NCBI RefSeq assembly: GCF_003667825.1
Contig: NZ_CP033043.1
Span: forward strand, 869,001-933,000
Source: Metabacillus litoralis
GTDB taxonomy: Bacteria > Bacillota > Bacilli > Bacillales > Bacillaceae
DNA: 64,000 bases
Reading direction: 5' to 3'
Shown: positions 19,514-28,553 of the stretch, piece after piece
How positions within the stretch are numbered: position 1 is the stretch's first letter
How the letters are laid out: each line of letters starts with the position of its first letter
Translations under genes and position numbers: made by a program
The notes under the pieces: model-generated
Told to the model about the DNA's origin: nothing
Databases searched by the model: none
Seen by the model: only the letters and a program-made list of their open reading frames with translations

Positions 19514-19562
19514 AAGGGGGGAAGGGGCTGATATATAGCTCGGCTACTCAGCTCCTGTAAAT
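19514..19562 (+). promoter_or_regulatory. Hairpin-bridged ribosome site upstream of swrD
   Basis: The only good ribosome site, AAGGGGGG (19514-19521), lies 41 nt ahead of the swrD ATG at 19563. The spacer folds: GGGGCTGA (19524-19531) pairs with TCAGCTCC (19548-19555) with one G-U pair, and TAGC (19536-19539) with GCTA (19543-19546) inside. With the hairpin formed, the site is about 9 unpaired nt from the ATG. An in-frame TAG at 19536-19538 with no later start codon excludes a longer SwrD. Confidence 0.6.
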
Positions 19563-19784
19563 ATGATTCAAGTTACTAGGTTGAATGGTAAATCATTTAC
19601 CTTGAATGCATTATATATTGAGGTAATTGAATCATTTCCTGACACAACAATTACTCTAACAAATGGTCACAAATATGTTGTGAAGGAGAATGAACAAGAG
19701 GTTCGATCAAAGATCTCTTCCTTCTATAGAAATATAAATGTATTGTCGCTGAGAAAAGACTCGGAGGTCTTGGGAGATGAATAA
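19563..19784 (+). CDS. swrD: Swarming motility protein SwrD (FlbD family, YlzI)
   Basis: SwrD raises flagellar motor power and is needed for swarming in B. subtilis. The 73-residue product has the FlbD-family form: [20 protein letters not shown] at the start and [19 protein letters not shown] in the middle. There is no ribosome site in the 20 nt upstream; the folded leader may supply one. Its end overlaps fliL by 8 nt. Confidence 0.93.
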   Translation: MIQVTRLNGKSFTLNALYIEVIESFPDTTITLTNGHKYVVKENEQEVRSKISSFYRNINVLSLRKDSEVLGDE

Positions 19785-20205
19785 GAAGCTTTTAACGATA
19801 ATGCTTGTCATTATAAGTTCTATAACATTGATTGGGGTTACAGCCTTAGTTGTTGTTACAAAATTTCTTGGAGATGAAGATGAGCATAAAGCACCTCCAA
19901 TTAAAGAGGTGGTTGAGGCATCTGTAGACATACCGGAAATAACCACAAATTTATCCAGTGGAAATATAGTACGATTATCATTTAAAATTGAAACAGACTC
20001 AAAGAAGGCCATGGAAGAATTGACGCAACGTGAGTTTCAAGTTCGTGATATTATCATTTCTGAATTGGCTAATATGAACGCGGATCAGCTTGATGGTGCT
20101 GAAGGTATGAATAAACTAAAAGAAACAATTACAGTTAAAGTAAACGAGTTGATGCAAGAAGGCAAGGTCAATAAGGTTTATACCACTTCCTATATCCTTC
20201 AATAG
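19777..20205 (+). CDS. fliL: Flagellar basal body-associated protein FliL
   Basis: FliL surrounds the stator units and supports torque. The 142-residue product has one N-terminal membrane helix (about residues 5-28, [20 protein letters not shown]) and the conserved extracytoplasmic FliL domain ([54 protein letters not shown]). It overlaps swrD by 8 nt. Confidence 0.94.
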   Translation: MNKKLLTIMLVIISSITLIGVTALVVVTKFLGDEDEHKAPPIKEVVEASVDIPEITTNLSSGNIVRLSFKIETDSKKAMEELTQREFQVRDIIISELANMNADQLDGAEGMNKLKETITVKVNELMQEGKVNKVYTTSYILQ

Positions 20206-20240
20206 AAAATACTGACAAATTTTAATGGGAGGTGAAAACT

Positions 20241-21239
20241 TTGGCAGGTGATATTTTATCACAAAGTGAAATTGATGCCTTGCTATCTGCTATTTCAACA
20301 GGTGAAATGGATGCAGATGAATTAAAGAAAGAAGAATCCAATAAAAAAGTAAAGGTTTATGATTTTAAACGTGCTTTGCGATTCTCAAAAGATCAAATTC
20401 GAAGTTTGACCAGAATTCATGATAACTTTGCGAGACTATTAACAACACACTTTTCAGCTCAATTAAGAACATATATACAAATAACTGTTGGTTCTGTTGA
20501 CCAATTACCATACGAAGAATTTATTCGATCTATTCCAAAGATGACCGTATTAAATATATTTGAAGTACACCCTTTGGAAGGTAGAGTGTTAATGGAAGTT
20601 AATCCTAATATAGCATACGCTATGATGGATCGAATTATGGGTGGTATCGGTGCGAGTGTTAACAAAATTGAAAATTTAACTGAAATTGAAACGAAAATTA
20701 TTTCAAATATTTTTGAAAAATCATTAGAAAACTATCAAGAAGCTTGGGATTCTTTAGTTGAAATTGATCCTGTAATGGCAGACTTTGAAGTGAACCCTCA
20801 GTTTTTACAGATGGTTTCTCCGAATGAAACAGTTGTTGTTATATCATTGAATATCCAAGTGGGAGAAACGAGCGGGATGATAAATTTGTGTATCCCACAT
20901 GTTGTTTTGGAGCCAATCATCCCAAAGCTTTCTGTACATTATTGGATGCAATCTGATCGTAAAGAGCCTAAGCAAAACGAGATTGATGCCTTGAAAAAGC
21001 AAATTAATCTTGCTGATCTTACAGTGTCTGCAGAATTGGGGTCATCTGAATTATCTATTCAGGATTTTCTTCAATTACAACCTGGAGATGTCATTCCATT
21101 AGATCGTACGATCGATCAACCATTGGTGGTTAAAATAGGTGACAAGCCAAAGTTTACTGGACAACCAGGGAAATTAAACAAAAAATTAGCGGTTCAAATT
21201 ATTGACCACTTATCGAGAGGTGACGAAGATGGTGAGTAA
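20241..21239 (+). CDS. fliM: Flagellar motor switch protein FliM
   Basis: FliM forms the C ring and binds CheY-P. I choose the TTG at 20241 behind GGAGGTG (20227-20233), giving 332 residues as in B. subtilis; an in-frame GTG at 20232 lies inside the site itself. The N-terminus has the CheY-P-binding motif ILSQSEIDALLSAIS, the middle the CheC-like domain (SLTRIHDNFARLLTTHFSAQ, ATR of PYEEFIRSIPKM), and the C-terminus the SpoA/FliN domain (AELGSSELSIQDFLQLQPGD). It overlaps fliY by 11 nt. Confidence 0.97.
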   Translation: MAGDILSQSEIDALLSAISTGEMDADELKKEESNKKVKVYDFKRALRFSKDQIRSLTRIHDNFARLLTTHFSAQLRTYIQITVGSVDQLPYEEFIRSIPKMTVLNIFEVHPLEGRVLMEVNPNIAYAMMDRIMGGIGASVNKIENLTEIETKIISNIFEKSLENYQEAWDSLVEIDPVMADFEVNPQFLQMVSPNETVVVISLNIQVGETSGMINLCIPHVVLEPIIPKLSVHYWMQSDRKEPKQNEIDALKKQINLADLTVSAELGSSELSIQDFLQLQPGDVIPLDRTIDQPLVVKIGDKPKFTGQPGKLNKKLAVQIIDHLSRGDEDGE

Positions 21240-22488
21240 TGATATGTTATCTCAGGATGAAATTGATGCTTTGTTAAAAGGATCAAGCGTTGATGAAGAA
21301 GAAACTCCTGCAGAAACAAATGAAGAAGAGCAATTAAAGAACGAGGATTACTTCAGTGAAATGGAAGAAGATGCGATTGGGGAAATTGGTAATATTTCGT
21401 TCGGTAGTTCTGCAACAGCTTTATCTACACTACTTCAACAAAAGGTTGAAATTACAACACCAAGTGTTTCAATTGTTCATAAAAATAAACTTGGAGATCA
21501 GTTCCAACATCCTTATGTGGCAATTGAAGTGAATTATACAGAGGGCTTTTCTGGAAGTAACATTTTAGTCATTAAACAAAGTGATGCAGCCATTATTGCT
21601 GATTTAATGATGGGTGGAGATGGAACAAATCCTGATGATATGCTTGGAGACATTCAAGTAAGTGCTGTTCAGGAAGCAATGAACCAAATGATGGGTTCAG
21701 CGGCTACATCAATGTCTACTATCTTCAATAAAAAAGTAGATATTTCACCACCAACAGTTGAGCTCCTAGATGTGAATGAGACTGAGGATGCTAATACTAT
21801 TCCTAATGAAGACTTGTTAGTTCAGGTATCGTTTAGACTAAAAATCGGTACATTAATTGATTCGAATATCATGCAATTATTACCTTTATATTTTGCTAAA
21901 GATTTAATTGATCAATTAATTAACCCATCACAAGAGGTTGCTGTTACAGCTGAAGCAGTGAAAGGGGAAGAGACTATTCCTCAGCCAACAGTTCAGCACC
22001 AACAATATGAAGAACCAGTTCCACAACAACCAATGTATCAACAGCAGCAACAACAATATGAACAGCCAATGTATCAACAACAGCAACAACCTTATATGGG
22101 GCAGCCTAATCAGCAGATGCATGCTCCACCACCACAATATGCTCAACCACAGAGACCTCAGCCGACAATTAATGTAAAGCCAGCTGAATTTGCGAGTTTT
22201 GAGCCTGTGCAATATCAACAACAAGATATTCAAAATCTTGATATGCTTTTAGACATCCCTCTAAAAGTAACAGTTGAACTTGGTAGAACAAAACGTTCTG
22301 TAAAAGAAATTCTTGAATTATCATCTGGTTCTATTATTGAATTGGACAAGTTAGCTGGTGAGCATGTTGACATTTTAGTAAACAATAAAATTGTGGCTAA
22401 AGGTGAAGTAGTTGTCATTGATGAGAATTTTGGAGTCCGTGTTACAGATATTATTAGTCAATCTGAACGTTTAAACAAACTTAAATAA
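21229..22488 (+). CDS. fliY: Flagellar switch phosphatase FliY
   Basis: FliY is the Bacillus FliN-type C-ring protein that also dephosphorylates CheY-P. The ATG at 21229 follows GAGGTGA. The 419-residue product has an N-terminal CheY-P-binding motif (MLSQDEIDALL), two CheC-like phosphatase helices (EEDAIGEIGNISFGSSATAL and QVSAVQEAMNQMMGSAATSM), a Gln/Pro/Tyr-rich linker at about 251-314, and a C-terminal SpoA/FliN domain (DIPLKVTVELGRTKRSVKEI). B. subtilis FliY is about 378 residues; most of the extra length is linker. Confidence 0.97.
   Translation: MVSNDMLSQDEIDALLKGSSVDEEETPAETNEEEQLKNEDYFSEMEEDAIGEIGNISFGSSATALSTLLQQKVEITTPSVSIVHKNKLGDQFQHPYVAIEVNYTEGFSGSNILVIKQSDAAIIADLMMGGDGTNPDDMLGDIQVSAVQEAMNQMMGSAATSMSTIFNKKVDISPPTVELLDVNETEDANTIPNEDLLVQVSFRLKIGTLIDSNIMQLLPLYFAKDLIDQLINPSQEVAVTAEAVKGEETIPQPTVQHQQYEEPVPQQPMYQQQQQQYEQPMYQQQQQPYMGQPNQQMHAPPPQYAQPQRPQPTINVKPAEFASFEPVQYQQQDIQNLDMLLDIPLKVTVELGRTKRSVKEILELSSGSIIELDKLAGEHVDILVNNKIVAKGEVVVIDENFGVRVTDIISQSERLNKLK
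22027..22095 (+). repeat. Coding tandem repeat in the FliY linker
   Basis: Two in-frame units each encode Q-P-M-Y followed by a Gln run and then Tyr (22027-22062 and 22063-22095). They differ mainly at third codon positions (CAA/CAG). They lie in the wider Gln/Pro-rich linker at about 21979-22170. Confidence 0.85.
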
Positions 22489-22513
22489 TTAATATAGTAG
22501 GAGTGGGGAAACT

Positions 22514-22876
22514 ATGGCACACAAGATTATGATTGTAGACGATGCAGCTTTTATGAGAATGATGATTAAAGATATTTTAACTAAGAATGGATATGAAGTA
22601 GTTGCTGAAGCAGCAGATGGAGCTCAAGCTGTAGAAAAATACAAAGAACTTCAACCAGACTTGGTAACAATGGATATTACAATGCCTGAAATGGATGGGA
22701 TCGCAGCGTTAAAAGAAATAAAGAAATTAAACAGCAATGCAAAAGTTATTATGTGTTCAGCGATGGGGCAGCAAGCAATGGTTATTGATGCAATCCAAGC
22801 TGGAGCAAAGGATTTTATTGTTAAGCCATTCCAAGCAGACCGTGTATTAGAGGCGATTGGAAAAACTTTAAGCTAA
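22514..22876 (+). CDS. cheY: Chemotaxis response regulator CheY
   Basis: CheY-P binds FliM to bias flagellar rotation (counter-clockwise, smooth swimming in Bacillus). The 120-residue single receiver domain has Asp9/Asp10 (IMIVDDAAFMR), phosphorylation site Asp54 (DLVTMDITMPEMDG), the Ser/Thr switch in VIMCSAMGQ and Lys in DFIVKPF. It lies between fliY and fliZ. GGAG precedes the ATG. Confidence 0.98.
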   Translation: MAHKIMIVDDAAFMRMMIKDILTKNGYEVVAEAADGAQAVEKYKELQPDLVTMDITMPEMDGIAALKEIKKLNSNAKVIMCSAMGQQAMVIDAIQAGAKDFIVKPFQADRVLEAIGKTLS

Positions 22877-22889
22877 AGGTGGAGTGACA

Positions 22890-23582
22890 TTGCTTCGTAG
22901 AAACTACGTCATCTTGATTTTATTAGCTCTTATTTTATTCTCTCCGCAAGCTGCGTTCCATGTGCTTGCGGAGGATTCTTCAAACAAAAGCGTATATGAA
23001 AATATGAATGATGAAGAACAAACGCAAAATCCTGACGAGACAAACATTGTTGAAGACGATCAAGTAAGTCCGGATGAAAATGTCCAAGGTGATGCTTTAT
23101 CTGTCACTGCATTTGATTTTATTAAAATGTTCTTTGCACTCGGTATAGTCCTTTTTCTTATCTATTTTTTATTAAAGTTTGTAACAAAACGAAACAGAGT
23201 ATTTCAGCAAGGACAAGCAATTATTAATCTTGGCGGTACAAATGTAGGACAAAACAAATCAGTACAAATGGTGAAAATAGGTGACAGAGTTTTAGTAGTT
23301 GGTGTAGGTGAGTCAATTTCTTTGTTAACGGAAATTAATGATGAAGAAGAAAGTAAGAAGATTATTCAGGAGTTTGAGCAAAAGCATGAACGAGTTGTTG
23401 AATCAAAAGACTTCATTCAAAAAGTGTTCTCATTTATTCAGCAAGGTGCAAAAGGACAGAAACATAATGAGTCAACAATGACATTTTCAACAAAGTTAAG
23501 TGAGCAATTGGAAAAAATGAAAAAAGAGCGGACAAAACAGATTGAGGATATTGAAAGAAAGGGTTTAGACAAGCATGAATGA
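22890..23582 (+). CDS. fliZ: Flagellar export protein FliZ (FliO-like)
   Basis: FliZ of Bacillus is the FliO counterpart that helps FliP assemble in the export gate. The product, about 230 residues, has an N-terminal signal-like hydrophobic segment (YVILILLALILFSPQAAFHV), an acidic low-complexity region, a membrane helix near residues 75-97 (FDFIKMFFALGIVLFLIYFL) and a FliO-type cytoplasmic domain (INLGGTNVGQNKSVQMVKIG). The start is either the GTG at 22884 or the TTG at 22890; AAGGTGGAG favours TTG. It overlaps fliP by 8 nt. Confidence 0.88.
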   Translation: MLRRNYVILILLALILFSPQAAFHVLAEDSSNKSVYENMNDEEQTQNPDETNIVEDDQVSPDENVQGDALSVTAFDFIKMFFALGIVLFLIYFLLKFVTKRNRVFQQGQAIINLGGTNVGQNKSVQMVKIGDRVLVVGVGESISLLTEINDEEESKKIIQEFEQKHERVVESKDFIQKVFSFIQQGAKGQKHNESTMTFSTKLSEQLEKMKKERTKQIEDIERKGLDKHE

Positions 23583-24240
23583 GTTTATGGAGTTTTTTAA
23601 CAATAGCAACCCTGAAGATGTCAGCACCTCTGTAAAGCTCCTTTTATTATTAACAGTTTTATCGATAGCACCTAGTATTTTAATCTTAATGACTTGTTTT
23701 ACTAGAATAATAATAGTTTTATCCTTTGTTCGAACGTCACTTGCAACACAATCTATGCCACCAAATCAAATTTTGATCGGAATCGCGCTATTTCTAACCT
23801 TTTTTATAATGGCACCAACCTTTTCACAGGTAAATGAACAGGCGTTAACGCCTCTTTTTAATGAGGAAATTACGTTAGAAGAAGCTTATGATCGAGCTGC
23901 AATTCCATTTAAAGAGTTTATGAGTAAACATACAAGGCAGAAAGATTTGGCGTTATTTTTAAACTATGCTGGAATTGAACAACCGGAATCAGTAGAGGAT
24001 ATTCCTTTAACAGCACTTGTGCCTGCATTTGCTATTAGTGAGATTAAGACAGCATTTCAAATTGGATTTATGATATTTATTCCTTTCTTAGTTATTGATA
24101 TGGTTGTCGCAAGTATTCTTATGTCAATGGGGATGATGATGCTTCCTCCAGTAATGATTTCATTACCTTTTAAAATATTATTATTTGTTTTAGTTGATGG
24201 TTGGTATTTAATTATTAAATCATTGTTACAAAGTTTTTAG
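23575..24240 (+). CDS. fliP: Flagellar export gate protein FliP
   Basis: FliP is a core subunit of the FliPQR export gate. The 221-residue product shows several membrane helices and the family signatures MTCFTRIIIVLSFVRTSLAT, SMPPNQILIGIALFLTFFIM and DMVVASILMSMGMMMLPPVM. No signal peptide precedes the first helix, as in other Bacillus FliP. It overlaps fliZ by 8 nt, and fliQ follows after 15 nt. Confidence 0.98.
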   Translation: MNEFMEFFNNSNPEDVSTSVKLLLLLTVLSIAPSILILMTCFTRIIIVLSFVRTSLATQSMPPNQILIGIALFLTFFIMAPTFSQVNEQALTPLFNEEITLEEAYDRAAIPFKEFMSKHTRQKDLALFLNYAGIEQPESVEDIPLTALVPAFAISEIKTAFQIGFMIFIPFLVIDMVVASILMSMGMMMLPPVMISLPFKILLFVLVDGWYLIIKSLLQSF

Positions 24241-24255
24241 AATGGGTGTGAACGA

Positions 24256-24525
24256 ATGAGTTCAGAATTTGTTATTTCCTTAGCAGAAAAAGCCGTATAC
24301 ACAACGTTAATTATTTGTGGACCATTATTACTATTAGCCTTGGTTATCGGTCTTGTTGTTAGTATTTTTCAGGCTACAACTCAAATTCAAGAGCAAACTC
24401 TTGCGTTTATCCCGAAAATCGTGGCCGTTTTGGTGGGGCTTATCTTTTTTGGGCCTTGGATGCTTTCTACTCTAGTATCCTATGCACAAGATATATTCGG
24501 AAACTTAAATAGGTTTGTGGGCTAG
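24256..24525 (+). CDS. fliQ: Flagellar export gate protein FliQ
   Basis: FliQ is the small two-helix subunit of the FliPQR gate. The 89-residue product has helices at about 15-38 and 54-75 and the signature SIFQATTQIQEQTLAFIPKI. GGTGTGAACG precedes the ATG. fliR begins immediately after its stop. Confidence 0.97.
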   Translation: MSSEFVISLAEKAVYTTLIICGPLLLLALVIGLVVSIFQATTQIQEQTLAFIPKIVAVLVGLIFFGPWMLSTLVSYAQDIFGNLNRFVG

Positions 24526-24526
24526 A

Positions 24527-25318
24527 ATGATCACAATACTAGAGAATTATCCGGCTTTTCTTTTAATTTTTATGAGGATAACAGCATTTTTCGTTACAAT
24601 GCCTTTCTTCTCATACCGTAATATTCCTAATACTCATAAAATTGGTTTTTCCTTCTTTTTAGCGTGGATTATGTTTTTCTCATTAGAACCTCCTGCTATT
24701 GAAGTAGATGCTCAATTTATTATGCTGATAGTAAAAGAAGTGCTTTTGGGATTAACAATTGGATTTTCAGCGTATTTTATCCTTGCTGCAATACAAATTG
24801 CCGGAAGTTTTATTGATTTCCAGATGGGTTTTGCGATAGCGAATGTTATTGATCCGCAAACAGGTGCACAAAGTCCTCTTGTTGGTCAATTTTTATACAC
24901 ATTTGTCCTCTTATTTATGATTACGACAAATGCTCATCATTTATTGCTTGACGGAGTTTTTTATAGCTACCAATTTGTCCCTATTGATCAACCTTTTCTT
25001 CCAATGGGTGAAGAAAGTGTTATTGAATTTATTGTTGAGTCATTTAATTCAATGTTTATCATTGCGTTTCAAATGTCTATCCCGGTGGTAGGCTCACTAT
25101 TTTTAGTTGACATTGCTTTAGGGATAGTAGCTAGAACGGTGCCTCAGTTAAACATTTTCGTTGTTGGCTTGCCATTGAAAATTGGTGTAAGTTTTATCAT
25201 GTTAATTTTAGTTATGGGAGCTTTATTTATGCTGATGCAGCAGTTATTTGAAACAATGACTTATACAATGAGAGGACTTATGGAGTTGTTCGGAGGTGGA
25301 GGCAATGAATCTTCTTAG
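24527..25318 (+). CDS. fliR: Flagellar export gate protein FliR
   Basis: FliR completes the FliPQR gate. I choose the ATG at 24527 (MITILENYPAFLLIFMRITA), giving 263 residues; a GTG at 24515 would add four residues overlapping fliQ. There are six or so membrane helices and typical segments: DFQMGFAIANVIDPQTGAQS, FLVDIALGIVARTVPQLNIF and VVGLPLKIGVSFIML. The ribosome site is weak, and the single base between it and the fliQ stop suggests coupling. Confidence 0.95.
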   Translation: MITILENYPAFLLIFMRITAFFVTMPFFSYRNIPNTHKIGFSFFLAWIMFFSLEPPAIEVDAQFIMLIVKEVLLGLTIGFSAYFILAAIQIAGSFIDFQMGFAIANVIDPQTGAQSPLVGQFLYTFVLLFMITTNAHHLLLDGVFYSYQFVPIDQPFLPMGEESVIEFIVESFNSMFIIAFQMSIPVVGSLFLVDIALGIVARTVPQLNIFVVGLPLKIGVSFIMLILVMGALFMLMQQLFETMTYTMRGLMELFGGGGNESS

Positions 25319-26384
25319 ATTAGATCTACAGTTTTTTGCAGGAGAGAAAACGGAAAAAGCCACACCACGAAAAAAGCAAGATGCAAGGAAAAAAGGGCAA
25401 GTAGCGAAAAGTGCAGATGTTAATACAGCAATATCACTTTTAGCCATATTTTTATCGTTTTTATTCATTGGCGCATTTATGAGAGATCGTATCTTGCTTA
25501 TGATGAGAGGAACTTTTCAAGATTATTTGCTTATTGAATTATCAGATCAAAATGTTCATGACTTATTTATTACATTATCTTATCAGTCTGCTATTATTCT
25601 GGCACCTGTAATGGGGGTTGCTTTAGTTGCTGGTGTTTTGGCTAATTATTTACAAGTAGGGTTTTTATTTTCAACTGAAGCTATACAAATGAAGTTAAAT
25701 AAATTAGATCCAATTCAAGGCTTTAAGCGTATTTATTCAATGCGTGCCATTGTTGAGTTATTAAAATCATTATTGAAGATTTCATTTGTGGGATTTGTTA
25801 CTTTTTCTGTTCTTTGGTTAGATATTGAGAATGTTTTACGATTGTCGCAAATGACAGTTGAACAATCTTTAGTATATATTGCTACTTTAACAGTAAAAAT
25901 GGGGTTGTTTGCCTCAGCAGCTTTATTACTATTGTCACTACTAGACTATCTTTATCAGCGTTATGACTATGAAAAAAACCTAAAAATGTCGAAGCAAGAC
26001 ATAAAGGATGAATATAAAAAATCTGAAGGTGACCCTCTTATTAAATCGAAAATTAAGCAAAGACAACGTGAGATGGCAATGAGACGTATGATGCAGGATG
26101 TTCCAAATGCCGATGTAGTCATTACGAATCCCACTCACTATGCGATTGCTTTAAAATATGATGAAACAAAAATGGATGCCCCCTTTGTTGTAGCAATGGG
26201 TGTGGATCTTGTTGCACAGAAAATAAAAGAAATTGCAAAAGCAAATGATGTTGTCATGGTGGAAAATCGACCATTGGCAAGGGCCTTATATGCCCAAGTT
26301 GATATTGGACAAGCAATCCCTGATGAGTTTTTCCAGGCGGTTGCAGAAATTATTGCTTATGTTTATCAAGCTAAGTCAATTTAG
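25305..26384 (+). CDS. flhB: Flagellar export switch protein FlhB
   Basis: FlhB controls export specificity through self-cleavage. The ATG at 25305 follows GGAGGTGGAGG and gives 359 residues. It begins with a short hydrophobic lead and GEKTEKATPRKKQDARKKGQ, has four membrane helices (to about residue 215), and carries the NPTH autocleavage motif in VITNPTHYAIALKYD. It overlaps fliR by 14 nt. Confidence 0.97.
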   Translation: MNLLRLDLQFFAGEKTEKATPRKKQDARKKGQVAKSADVNTAISLLAIFLSFLFIGAFMRDRILLMMRGTFQDYLLIELSDQNVHDLFITLSYQSAIILAPVMGVALVAGVLANYLQVGFLFSTEAIQMKLNKLDPIQGFKRIYSMRAIVELLKSLLKISFVGFVTFSVLWLDIENVLRLSQMTVEQSLVYIATLTVKMGLFASAALLLLSLLDYLYQRYDYEKNLKMSKQDIKDEYKKSEGDPLIKSKIKQRQREMAMRRMMQDVPNADVVITNPTHYAIALKYDETKMDAPFVVAMGVDLVAQKIKEIAKANDVVMVENRPLARALYAQVDIGQAIPDEFFQAVAEIIAYVYQAKSI

Positions 26385-26516
26385 TCATAAATTGATCGTT
26401 TCTGATATAAAAGGCTATCTAGAAACTTAATGTAGAATGCTTGGAGTAGAAATCTTAGAAGGTGTGTTAACACAGCTAAAGATAGATAGAATGGGTTTTA
26501 AGGAGAGATAAACAAC

Positions 26517-28553
26517 ATGTCCGGAAAAGATTTATCTGTATTACTTAGTGTTATCTTAATAGTAGCAATGCTGATCATTCCGTTCCCGGGCTGGTTATTG
26601 AGCTTTTTAATTATTATTAATATTTCTCTTGCATTATTGGTCATTCTTACGTCAATGAATATGAACGAGCCTTTACAGTTTTCAATTTTTCCATCTTTAA
26701 TACTACTTTTAACACTTTTCCGTTTAGGGTTAAATGTTTCAACAACAAGAGCCATTCTTGCCGAAGGAGATGCAGGTAAGGTTGTTGAAACATTTGGTAC
26801 TTTTGTAACTGGTGGGAATGTTCTTGTAGGTTTTGTTGTTTTTACGATCTTAATTGTTATCCAATTTGTTGTCATTACAAAGGGATCAGAACGTGTATCA
26901 GAGGTTGCTGCTCGTTTTACACTCGATGCAATGCCAGGTAAACAAATGAGTATTGACGCTGATTTAAATGCAGGAATGATCTCTGAACAACAGGCACGTG
27001 AGCGACGAGATAAAATTGCTAATGAAGCAGATTTTTACGGGGCAATGGATGGTGCTAGTAAATTCGTTAAAGGTGATGCGATTGCTGGTATTATCATGGT
27101 TCTTATAAATATGTTATTTGGAATCATAATCGGTATGATGCAATTAGGAATGCCGATTAGTGAAGCAGCTTCTCATTTTACAATGTTAACAGTTGGAGAT
27201 GGAATAGTGAGTCAAATACCTGCACTACTAATTTCAACTGCAACAGGTATTGTTGTTACAAGAGCAGCTTCGGAAGGTAATCTAGGTACTGATATTACTT
27301 CACAGCTTTTTGCTTATCCGAAAATGCTTTACGTAGCGGCAGGGACGATCTTTCTATTAGGAATCTTTACTCCAATTGGTATTTTACTAACATTACCGAT
27401 TGCTGGTTTGTTAGCTTTTGGTGGCTATATGATTACAAGATCAAAAGCTCAAGACATTCCGGATGAAGAAGAGTTGGAACAGGAAATAGAAATGGATGAA
27501 ATGAAAAGTCCTGAAAGTGTGGTTAATCTATTAAACATTGATCCAATTGAATTTGAATTCGGATATGGATTAATTCCTCTTGCTGATACAAATCAAGGTG
27601 GGGATCTTTTAGACCGTGTAGTTATGATTCGTAGACAATTAGCAATTGAATTAGGTATCGTTATTCCTGTTGTACGTATACGGGATAACATTCAGTTGCA
27701 ACCTAATGAGTATCGATTAAAGATAAAAGGAAATGAATTAGCCAAAGGCGAGATTCTTCTTGATCATTATTTAGCGATGGCACCAGGAATTGAAGATGAT
27801 TCAATTGAAGGAATTGATACCATTGAACCATCGTTTGGTTTGCCTGCAAAATGGATTACAGAAGAAATGAAGGACACGGCAGAAATGTATGGATATACGG
27901 TTGTAGATCCACCATCTGTTGTTTCTACACACATTACAGAGATTATTAAACAACACGCACATGAGTTATTAGGTCGACAAGAAACAAAACAATTAATTGA
28001 TCACTTAAAAGAATCTTACCCAATTTTAGTAGAAGAAGTAACACCATCACCACTTGGTATTGGGGATATTCAAAAAGTTCTTGCAAAGCTTTTAAGAGAA
28101 AAAGTATCTATTCGAAACTTACCTATTATCTTTGAAACATTAGCTGATTTTGGAAAAATGACTTCAGATACTGAACTATTAGGAGAATATGTTAGACAAG
28201 CGTTGGCTAAACAAATTACTTCTCAATATGCTGATCAGGAACAAATGATGAAGGTTGTCACCTTATCAGGTAGGGTAGAAAAGCTTATAGCAGAAGGTGT
28301 CCAACAAACTGAGCATGGAAATTACTTATCATTAAGCCCGGATGTTTCACAACAACTAATTGAAGCTATTGCAAAAGAAATTGAAATGCTATCACTTCAA
28401 CAACAAACACCAATTGTATTATGTTCACCTGCAGTGAGAATGTATGTTAGACAGCTAACAGATCGTTATTTCCCTCAGGTACCTATATTGTCATATAATG
28501 AATTAGAAGCAAATGTCGAAGTACAGAGTATCGGGGTGGTAAACGTCGAATGA
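26517..28553 (+). CDS. flhA: Flagellar export protein FlhA
   Basis: FlhA forms the nonameric export ring and docks cargo-chaperone complexes. The 678-residue product has an N-terminal membrane domain of about eight helices with the signature FRLGLNVSTTRAIL, the FHIPEP-type loop KQMSIDADLNAGMISEQQAR, and a C-terminal cytoplasmic domain from about residue 330. It follows a 132-nt gap after flhB that holds the perfect palindrome TGTGTTAACACA (26463-26474). AAGGAGAG precedes the ATG. It overlaps flhF by 4 nt (ATGA). Confidence 0.98.
   Translation: MSGKDLSVLLSVILIVAMLIIPFPGWLLSFLIIINISLALLVILTSMNMNEPLQFSIFPSLILLLTLFRLGLNVSTTRAILAEGDAGKVVETFGTFVTGGNVLVGFVVFTILIVIQFVVITKGSERVSEVAARFTLDAMPGKQMSIDADLNAGMISEQQARERRDKIANEADFYGAMDGASKFVKGDAIAGIIMVLINMLFGIIIGMMQLGMPISEAASHFTMLTVGDGIVSQIPALLISTATGIVVTRAASEGNLGTDITSQLFAYPKMLYVAAGTIFLLGIFTPIGILLTLPIAGLLAFGGYMITRSKAQDIPDEEELEQEIEMDEMKSPESVVNLLNIDPIEFEFGYGLIPLADTNQGGDLLDRVVMIRRQLAIELGIVIPVVRIRDNIQLQPNEYRLKIKGNELAKGEILLDHYLAMAPGIEDDSIEGIDTIEPSFGLPAKWITEEMKDTAEMYGYTVVDPPSVVSTHITEIIKQHAHELLGRQETKQLIDHLKESYPILVEEVTPSPLGIGDIQKVLAKLLREKVSIRNLPIIFETLADFGKMTSDTELLGEYVRQALAKQITSQYADQEQMMKVVTLSGRVEKLIAEGVQQTEHGNYLSLSPDVSQQLIEAIAKEIEMLSLQQQTPIVLCSPAVRMYVRQLTDRYFPQVPILSYNELEANVEVQSIGVVNVE

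Noticed and set aside
22027..22095. Repeat in fliY as a CRISPR-like or mobile repeat
   Set aside because: It is in frame, encodes QPMY-Q units and varies mostly at third codon positions, so it is a coding repeat.
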